From Minisyncoccota bacterium (lineage in GTDB: Bacteria > Verrucomicrobiota > Verrucomicrobiia > Methylacidiphilales > Verrucolacustridaceae): a stretch of DNA of 41,510 nucleotides. The stretch's first letter is position 1. Each line of letters starts with the position of its first letter. Made by a program: the position numbers and the translations under genes. Below, piece by piece: positions 34,187 through 41,510 of the stretch. Below the pieces are notes generated by a model. It ran no database searches. It was not told where the DNA came from and saw only the letters and a list, made by a program, of their open reading frames with translations. Location of the stretch: NCBI GenBank assembly GCA_030054195.1, contig JASGCJ010000011.1, forward strand, positions 1-41,510, read 5' to 3'.

Positions 34187-36229
34187 ATGCACGCTGGGCA
34201 GGAGGAGAAATCCCTGCCTTGGGAATCTTGGGCAAGTCGGGGGTTAGCCGTGTTGGCATGGGTATTTCTTTTGGCGTTGGTGACGGCGAGTGGATTGTAT
34301 TTGGGGGGGGCTCGGAGAGCATTTGCGGGGCCGGCTTTTCTGATTTCAGCAGGGTTGTGGGTTTGCCTGGCTCTTCGTGCCGTCGAGGGATGGCAAAGTG
34401 GAAGAAGGGTGATCGGTTGGATGGACGTTCCTATCTTTCTTTTCTTAGCCTACGCGGGATGGGCGACCTTGAGGGCTCCGTGCGAATATTTCGCCCGTGT
34501 GGAGTGGTTATGGGCGTCGATGTATGGCGCGGTATTTTTATCCGTTCGACATCAGTTGGGAGGGCGTAAAATCGTTCCCTGGATCTTGGGATGGTTTCTA
34601 GCGGTGGCTTCGATCACAGAGGTGTATGGTTTTTTACACTTTCGGGTGGGGGTCTATCCGATTGGTCCTGTGCCGATTTTGGGTTGGGAAATGGTGCCGC
34701 GACCCGATTATGAGGCGAGAATGTCAGGGACCTTTGGGTGTCCGAATCACTTTGGAAATTACCTAGTCCAAGCGACTTTGGCGGCATTCACCCTGATGGC
34801 TTGGCCTGGTTGTCCTTGGCCGGCGCGTTTGTTGGCAGGTTGGAGTGCTTTGGCGAGTTCGGTGGGGGTGGCGTTTTCGATTTCGCGTGGAAGTTTTTTG
34901 GCATGGATGGCGGGAAGCGGGCTATGGCTCATGCGCTGGTTGCGTCGGGGGCCTTTGAACTGGGCAGGTAGAATTGTGATCTTATTGGTGGTAGGCGGGG
35001 GTTTGGTGGGGGGGATAGGACTAGCACGAAGTGATGAGAAGATCATGGAGCGGTGGGAAAATATGATGGGAAAGAAAGGGGAGGGTTGGGCGCGATTACG
35101 AAGTGGGGATGGAGATTTCCGAATCGAGCTAGCACTAAACGGAATTGAGATTTGGAAACAGTCGCCATGGCTTGGGCATGGTCCGGGAAGCTTTGATCTT
35201 GAGCATCTGCGATGGCCAGCCTGGGACAAGGGAACGCGAGCCGTGTTTACACACAACGACTACGTAAATACGCTGTGTGATTATGGGGCAGTAGGATTCT
35301 TTTTTGTAGCGCTCTTCTGGATTTATCTAGGCATTTTCCTTTGGCATCGCAGCAGGAGTCGAGAGAGGGATACTCCAGCGGATCTTTGTACCGGCCTAGG
35401 ATGGTCTCTGGGTGCAGCGATGTTAACTCACGCGTTTGTGGATTTTAATTATCACATTCCAGCGACAGCGATTTCTTCCTTCCTGCTGCTTGGAATTGGA
35501 ACCACGACAGTTTGGCGAGAGCGAGGGATGCTACATGCAAAATTGTTGAATAGTGTCCTGGCTGCTTTGGCGCTGGCTCTTGCAGGGGTAAGCGCAGTCT
35601 ACGGCTGGAAGACTTGGGCAGGTTGGAGAGCCGTTCCAGAGAAGGCCGTGGAGGCTGCCAAACTTTCGGATGAGGAACTTAAAAAAGCGGGGCAAGAGGG
35701 GGAGCGGTGGGATCCGCGATCTCCTGTTTTTGCAGAAACCATGGGCGACGCCTATCGCCTTAAGCTCATTGAGGTTTATTTTAAGCCACCTGCTCCTAGC
35801 CCAACTGCGGTGGCGGAGCGTAAGGAGAAGTTGGATCGCTATTCTGAGGCGGCAATTCTTTGGTATCGAAGAGCGGAAGAGCAAAGCCCCAAGGATGATG
35901 TTTACTATGTGAGACGCGCCAGCGTTCTGGATCTACAGGGAAGATTTTCTGAAGCGGAAGTCCTCTATCAGCTAGGAATTCAGAATCGGCCTAACGGAAA
36001 GTTTTTTCACGTAAGCTACGGCAATCATCTTTGGCGAAGAGGGAACCTACTGGCTGCGCAAGAGCAGTTTGAAAAGGCGATTTCAGTGCCTGGGATGGTT
36101 CGTCCTGGAGATGGGGCGGAAAAAGATGCGACGGCTGAGGCGAAGGAGATGTTGGCTCGGGTAAAAGAGCTGATTGCGAAAGGGGGAGGAACTCGGCAGG
36201 TTAAGAGGTTCAACCCAAGGGAGGATTAG
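34187..36229 (+). CDS. O-antigen ligase/polymerase-like membrane protein with C-terminal TPRs
   Basis: A 680-residue protein with about 10-12 membrane segments in the first 460 residues and the Wzy_C-type periplasmic region: FGCPNHFGNYLVQA and WLGHGPGSFDLEHLRWP with the conserved His residues, and HNDYVNTLCDYGAVGF. Residues about 480-670 are soluble and helical with TPR-like units (for example WYRRAEEQSPKDDVYYVRRASVLDLQGRFSEAEVLYQLGIQ, given here in part). Enzymes of this family join or polymerise surface glycans in the periplasm. The substrate is unknown and no other glycan genes are adjacent. It starts 8 bases after jag. Confidence 0.85.
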   Translation: MHAGQEEKSLPWESWASRGLAVLAWVFLLALVTASGLYLGGARRAFAGPAFLISAGLWVCLALRAVEGWQSGRRVIGWMDVPIFLFLAYAGWATLRAPCEYFARVEWLWASMYGAVFLSVRHQLGGRKIVPWILGWFLAVASITEVYGFLHFRVGVYPIGPVPILGWEMVPRPDYEARMSGTFGCPNHFGNYLVQATLAAFTLMAWPGCPWPARLLAGWSALASSVGVAFSISRGSFLAWMAGSGLWLMRWLRRGPLNWAGRIVILLVVGGGLVGGIGLARSDEKIMERWENMMGKKGEGWARLRSGDGDFRIELALNGIEIWKQSPWLGHGPGSFDLEHLRWPAWDKGTRAVFTHNDYVNTLCDYGAVGFFFVALFWIYLGIFLWHRSRSRERDTPADLCTGLGWSLGAAMLTHAFVDFNYHIPATAISSFLLLGIGTTTVWRERGMLHAKLLNSVLAALALALAGVSAVYGWKTWAGWRAVPEKAVEAAKLSDEELKKAGQEGERWDPRSPVFAETMGDAYRLKLIEVYFKPPAPSPTAVAERKEKLDRYSEAAILWYRRAEEQSPKDDVYYVRRASVLDLQGRFSEAEVLYQLGIQNRPNGKFFHVSYGNHLWRRGNLLAAQEQFEKAISVPGMVRPGDGAEKDATAEAKEMLARVKELIAKGGGTRQVKRFNPRED

Positions 36230-36230
36230 T

Positions 36231-36656
36231 ATGAAACAGCATGAAATGACATTGATTCTAGTGAAACCCGACGCGGTAGCTGAAGGGCTAACGGGAGAGG
36301 TTTTGCATCGTTTGGAGAAGGCTGGATTAAAAATCATCAATTGTAGAATGTTGCGTTTGAACGGGCCTTTATTGAAAGAGCACTATGCTCATTTGGCGCA
36401 GCTCCCTTTCTTTCCTGAGATCGAGCAGTTTATGTCCTCAGGTCCTGTGGTTGCCGTCGCCTTGGCTGGTGAGAATGCGATTGCGAAAGTGCGAGATCTT
36501 TTAGGGCCAACGGACAGCACCAAGGCGCCTAAGGGAACGATCCGCGGGGATTTAGGAAAAGATAAGATGCATAATGTGTTGCATGCTTCTGACTCGGCCG
36601 AGACAGCGCAGGCGGAGTTGCGTAGGTTCTTTGGGTCTACCGATCCTAAAGTTTAG
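36231..36656 (+). CDS. ndk: Nucleoside diphosphate kinase
   Basis: Ndk transfers phosphate from ATP to other nucleoside diphosphates through a phospho-histidine. The 141-residue protein has the VKPDAV motif, GPTDSTKAPKGTIRG and the active-site His in NVLHASDS (family consensus N-x2-HGSDS, here Ala instead of Gly). GGAGG at 36220-36224 is six bases before ATG 36231, one base after the ligase stop. A longer frame from 36174 overlaps the ligase and lacks family character. Confidence 0.97.
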   Translation: MKQHEMTLILVKPDAVAEGLTGEVLHRLEKAGLKIINCRMLRLNGPLLKEHYAHLAQLPFFPEIEQFMSSGPVVAVALAGENAIAKVRDLLGPTDSTKAPKGTIRGDLGKDKMHNVLHASDSAETAQAELRRFFGSTDPKV

Positions 36657-36678
36657 CCGAATCGAAGCGGGCGCGGAT

Positions 36679-37800
36679 TTATTTCGCAGGCAAAAGTTGG
36701 ATCTTTTCCAAGTTCGATGTGCCTGCGCCAATGAGGGCGGCCCCTTCGAGGTGAGGTACTTTGCCAATTTTTGGAATAGGAGGAATTCCCACCCCGGGGT
36801 CGAGCCGTTTCTTTTCAAAACGAGCAAGGGCTAAAACATCCATGGCAACAGGATCGGTCGATGCGAGAAGAAGGCCGGGAGTATAGGAGTAGTTGGCATC
36901 AAACTCTTTGCCTCCCGCGAATTTCACAATGAGCCCGTCGGAAATATGGAGAACGGTTTTAGGTTTGAGAAGGGGATCGGACATGAGGATATCTCCCACG
37001 GTGGTGTCTTGGTCGGCATTGGGCTTTAGAAGGCGGCGAGAATTGTCCACGCTGCCCAGTGCGAGGGAGATGCAGCAGCCGTAGATTCCCACGTCGGGAT
37101 CACTGGTCATCGAGCCTATATTCACCACTTTGACCTGTTTCGGGGTGATGAGCTTTGTGAAGTAGGACCAGTACGGAATTTTATCGGAGTTGGAGCCTGA
37201 ACCACCAGAGCTGAGGGGCAAACCGTCCATTAAGGAGGGTTGAAATTTCAGGTCGCCATAAATGAGTTGTCCCATGGTGGGGTTAAAGTACGGCGTACAG
37301 TCGGGATCAAAACCGAGCCCTGGAATATCGGAAGCTGCGGAGGCGATGATTGCGCGAACTTGAACTTTATTGGGCTCTTGGCGGATGGGATATCCGGACT
37401 TGGTCATATCGACTTCGCGTTTGTCCCAGAGGGTAATTTGGTCGGGTTTGACGCCAGCAGCGATCAGACTCGCGGCGACGGCATCAGCCACCTCCCTGCG
37501 TGTTCCAGTTCTTGGGTCGCCTCGTGCCGTAACTTTGACAGCCACGATATCGTCGGGGCTAATTCCTAGCGCTTGCCAAGCCTCGGAAGGGGTTGATTTT
37601 TCAGTCAGGGTGGTGAGGAGGGCCGAGATGGCGGTTTTGATGCGGTCGGGTTTGGGATCGAAATTCGTAAGGAGCGAGGGATCTTCGATCATAGCGACTC
37701 GAGATTGGGTGGACGGAGTTTGGGCAAATAGGCATGGGGAAAGAATGAGCACGGAGAGAAGTGCGGAGAGAAGGGAGGGATAGTTGAAAGTTGAGTTCAC
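36679..37800 (-). CDS. Exported DUF362 family protein
   Basis: A 373-residue protein with a signal peptide (about 1-27, ending LFAQ). The mature part matches the DUF362 (COG2006) pattern as I recall it: VAVKVTARG near the first core strand, a middle VKVVNIGSMTSDPDVG and the late LLLASTDPVAMDVLALA. Many relatives carry ferredoxin-like iron-sulfur sites; I see no CxxCxxC here. Function is unknown. It is convergent with ndk (22-base gap) and divergent from dnaG. Confidence 0.72.
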   Translation of the reverse strand: MNSTFNYPSLLSALLSVLILSPCLFAQTPSTQSRVAMIEDPSLLTNFDPKPDRIKTAISALLTTLTEKSTPSEAWQALGISPDDIVAVKVTARGDPRTGTRREVADAVAASLIAAGVKPDQITLWDKREVDMTKSGYPIRQEPNKVQVRAIIASAASDIPGLGFDPDCTPYFNPTMGQLIYGDLKFQPSLMDGLPLSSGGSGSNSDKIPYWSYFTKLITPKQVKVVNIGSMTSDPDVGIYGCCISLALGSVDNSRRLLKPNADQDTTVGDILMSDPLLKPKTVLHISDGLIVKFAGGKEFDANYSYTPGLLLASTDPVAMDVLALARFEKKRLDPGVGIPPIPKIGKVPHLEGAALIGAGTSNLEKIQLLPAK

Positions 37801-37889
37801 GAAGTTATTAAGATGCAGGAAAGGGGGGCGTTCAGCAACTGGGGGGTAAAGGCTTGCGGGCTGGCGGGAGGAGGAGAGAACGGAGATCT
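37801..37889. promoter_or_regulatory. Divergent spacer between the DUF362 gene and dnaG
   Basis: An 89-base region with two six-G runs on the plus strand (near 37822 and 37842) and GGAG (37882-37885) four bases before the dnaG ATG 37890. No convincing -35/-10 pair is visible in either direction, but promoters for both genes must lie here or in the flanking codons. Confidence 0.4.
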
Positions 37890-39746
37890 ATGGGGTTTTC
37901 TGCAGAAACGATTGAGAAGGTAAGGCGGGCAAGTGATCTGGTGGAGGTGGCTGGGGCCGTGGTGCAGCTCAAGCGGGTGGGATCGAACTTTCGGGGGTTG
38001 AGTCCTTTTAAGAAAGAGAAAACTCCTTCTTTTTACGTGCATCCGGACAAGCAGTTTTTCAAGTGTTTTAGCACGGGGACGGGCGGAGATGTGTTCCGTT
38101 TTCTCATGATGACGGAGGGGTTGGATTTTCCCGCGGCGGTTCGTCGTTTGGCGGAGCGGGCGGGGGTGCATTTAGAGGAGGAGGCCGGGGGCGGGGGAGG
38201 AGGAGATGGGGGGAGCGGTGCGGAGCGGGAGCGACTGCGACAAATTCATGCGGCGTTGGCCCTTCACTGGCGAGATTTGTTGGCAAAAGATCCGTGTGCG
38301 GAGAGTGCACGGGCCTATTTAAAAGAGAGGGAGATACCTTTGGAGTGGATCGCGAGGTTTGGGCTGGGATATGCACCTGCGGCATGGACTGCGACCTTGG
38401 ATTGGGGAAAGAAAAACGGGTTTACGGAGGAGGAGATGATTGCGTCCGGGGTGGCTTTGCGGGCTCAGTCGGGTCGAGTGTACGACCGATTTCGGAATCG
38501 ATTGATGTTTCCCATCGTAGACGAGGGGGGGCGTGTGATTGCATTCAGCGGGAGGGTTTTAGCAGGCGCGGCGCCAGAGGAGCCCAAATATGTAAATTCG
38601 CCTGAGACGGTGATTTTCAAAAAGGGTCGTGTTCTGTTTGGATTTGATCGAGCGCGAAGGGCAATGGCTGAGGAGGGAAGAGCCATTGTTTGTGAGGGGC
38701 AGTTGGATGTGTTGCGGGCTCAGGCAGCGGGCTTTCTCCAGGCGGTTGCTCCGCTGGGCACGGGCTTTACCGAGGAGCATGCGAAATTGATCGGCCGTTT
38801 TGCCAAGGAGATTGTGATCTGTCTGGATGCAGATGTCGCGGGGGATCGGGCCGCAGGGAGGTTGGGAGGGATTTTGGTGGAGGGTGGACAAGGCTGGGGC
38901 GGATTGGCCAAGGCGGAGCTGGGAGTCAAAGTGGTGAGGTTGCCGGCGGGGGATGATCCCGACTCCTTGATTCGAAGGGGAGGGGCAGAGGCCTTTCGGG
39001 AGAAACTCGACGCAGCGGTTGATTTTTTAGATTTTTATGTGGATTGGCAGAGTCAGCAGGAGGGAGCGACGCCTGCGGGTAGAAGGAGAGTGGTGGAGGC
39101 GGTGGCGAAACTTTTGAGCATGGTCGACAGCGCGGTGAGTCGTGCGGGGTTGGTGGCACGAGCGGCTTCTCGTTTAGGGTTGGGGGAAAGTCTGGTGATG
39201 GACGAGGTCGAGAAGTCGCGAAGCGCAACAGCCAAGATTGTGGCGCGTAGCGAGCGACAAGATCCACCAGGGATTCAGGTTGCAAAACCGCTTGAGGTTC
39301 ATCCAGTAATTCGGGAGCTGTTTTTGCTGGTTTTAGGGCAACCGTCAAAATTTCCAGAAGTGGAGCGCCGAGTGGATGAGCTGTGGTTAAAAAATCTGGG
39401 TGGTGAGGAGTTGTATATGAAGATTCGAGAATTGTATCGGAACGATATGTGGACGGGCTTAGGGGATCTCTTGCCTCAACTTGTTGCCGACGAGCAGGAT
39501 TTTCTCACAGGTTTAGAAGCGGGCGTATGGGAGCGTTCGTTGGAGGAGGATTGGGACAAGGCGCTGGAGGGGCTGGGAAATCGACTTGAAGGGGATTATT
39601 TGAGAAGAGAGGCGGAGAGGTTGTCGGCCAAGTTAAGGGCCCTTCCCGCGGGGGATGCCAGCGCGGTGGAAGTACTTCGCCAGCAGGGAGAACTGCTTAA
39701 GAGAAGGGCGCGTTTGACAGCAGGGCCAGCCAAAGCTAATGCTTAA
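37890..39746 (+). CDS. dnaG: DNA primase DnaG (atypical CHC2 domain)
   Basis: DnaG makes RNA primers at the replication fork. The 618-residue protein has the N-terminal CHC2-like domain (about 1-95), the TOPRIM core (about 255-345, with VCEGQLDV and the DAD metal site in CLDADVAGDRA) and a helical C-terminal helicase-binding region. In the CHC2 domain the usual zinc ligands are largely missing: S38-P-F-K41 replaces CPFH, and C59-F-S-T62 replaces CFGC, so only one of four ligands (C59) remains. The surrounding KEKTPSF and FLM motifs are intact, so the domain is folded in a conserved way. ATG 37890 has GGAG four bases upstream. A Gly-rich loop follows at about 105-116. Confidence 0.95.
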   Translation: MGFSAETIEKVRRASDLVEVAGAVVQLKRVGSNFRGLSPFKKEKTPSFYVHPDKQFFKCFSTGTGGDVFRFLMMTEGLDFPAAVRRLAERAGVHLEEEAGGGGGGDGGSGAERERLRQIHAALALHWRDLLAKDPCAESARAYLKEREIPLEWIARFGLGYAPAAWTATLDWGKKNGFTEEEMIASGVALRAQSGRVYDRFRNRLMFPIVDEGGRVIAFSGRVLAGAAPEEPKYVNSPETVIFKKGRVLFGFDRARRAMAEEGRAIVCEGQLDVLRAQAAGFLQAVAPLGTGFTEEHAKLIGRFAKEIVICLDADVAGDRAAGRLGGILVEGGQGWGGLAKAELGVKVVRLPAGDDPDSLIRRGGAEAFREKLDAAVDFLDFYVDWQSQQEGATPAGRRRVVEAVAKLLSMVDSAVSRAGLVARAASRLGLGESLVMDEVEKSRSATAKIVARSERQDPPGIQVAKPLEVHPVIRELFLLVLGQPSKFPEVERRVDELWLKNLGGEELYMKIRELYRNDMWTGLGDLLPQLVADEQDFLTGLEAGVWERSLEEDWDKALEGLGNRLEGDYLRREAERLSAKLRALPAGDASAVEVLRQQGELLKRRARLTAGPAKANA

Positions 39747-39792
39747 TGTTTACCCTCACACCTAAACCAGAGCAAAATCCCATCCAAAACGA

Positions 39793-41510
<1,718 letters not shown>

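Overview
The window is a gene-dense, purely chromosomal stretch of a Gram-negative-type bacterium. It holds 36 protein-coding genes, two of them cut by the window edges. I see no tRNA, rRNA, CRISPR array, insertion sequence or phage gene. The best taxonomic guess is the Verrucomicrobiota or a close PVC relative. This rests on the DnaG type lacking most zinc ligands, an O-antigen-ligase/TPR protein, MreBCD/RodZ cell-shape genes, and the linkage of the rod operon to an RNase G/E gene and glnD. It is inference; no rRNA is present to confirm it.

Layout. Positions 1-6743 run on the minus strand: ftsK, a rodZ-like gene, rimO, pgsA, a DUF1802 gene and an HTH-metallo-beta-lactamase gene cut at the left edge. 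Positions 6763-8178 (plus) hold a small lipoprotein and manA. Positions 8189-10643 (minus) hold trhO and a HEAT/RNA-methyltransferase fusion. Positions 10857-14096 (plus) hold cinA, recA and an unknown membrane protein. Positions 14102-15602 (minus) hold aroD and a stand-alone LON-domain gene. Positions 15714-27500 (plus) form a long, tightly coupled rod-shape operon: mreB, mreC, mreD, mrdA (PBP2), rodA, rng/rne, glnD and a GAF histidine kinase. A minus-strand exported TPR/coiled-coil protein follows (27493-29241). Positions 29337-36656 (plus) hold an HNH nuclease, a class V aminotransferase, the rpmH-rnpA-yidD-yidC-jag block, an O-antigen ligase-TPR protein and ndk. A minus-strand exported DUF362 protein follows, then dnaG and rpoD (plus), the latter cut by the right edge.

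How the genes work together. Most encode core functions: cell elongation (mreBCD, mrdA, rodA, rodZ), chromosome segregation and repair (ftsK, recA, cinA), replication and transcription initiation (dnaG, rpoD), tRNA/ribosome maturation and modification (rnpA, rimO, trhO, rng), and membrane biogenesis (pgsA, yidC, yidD). Two ancient gene blocks are recognisable: ftsK-rodZ-rimO-pgsA-cinA-recA (here split and partly inverted) and rpmH-rnpA-yidD-yidC-jag. Start/stop overlaps of the ATGA or TAATG type are common and point to translational coupling. No non-coding stretch exceeds 300 bases; the longest is 10644-10856 (213 bases), which carries an inverted-repeat set. Nothing here is clearly a new defence or mobile system. 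The most unusual points are the out-of-frame rpmH/rnpA overlap, the DnaG zinc-ligand loss, the HEAT-methyltransferase fusion, and the coupling of nitrogen-signalling genes to the rod operon.
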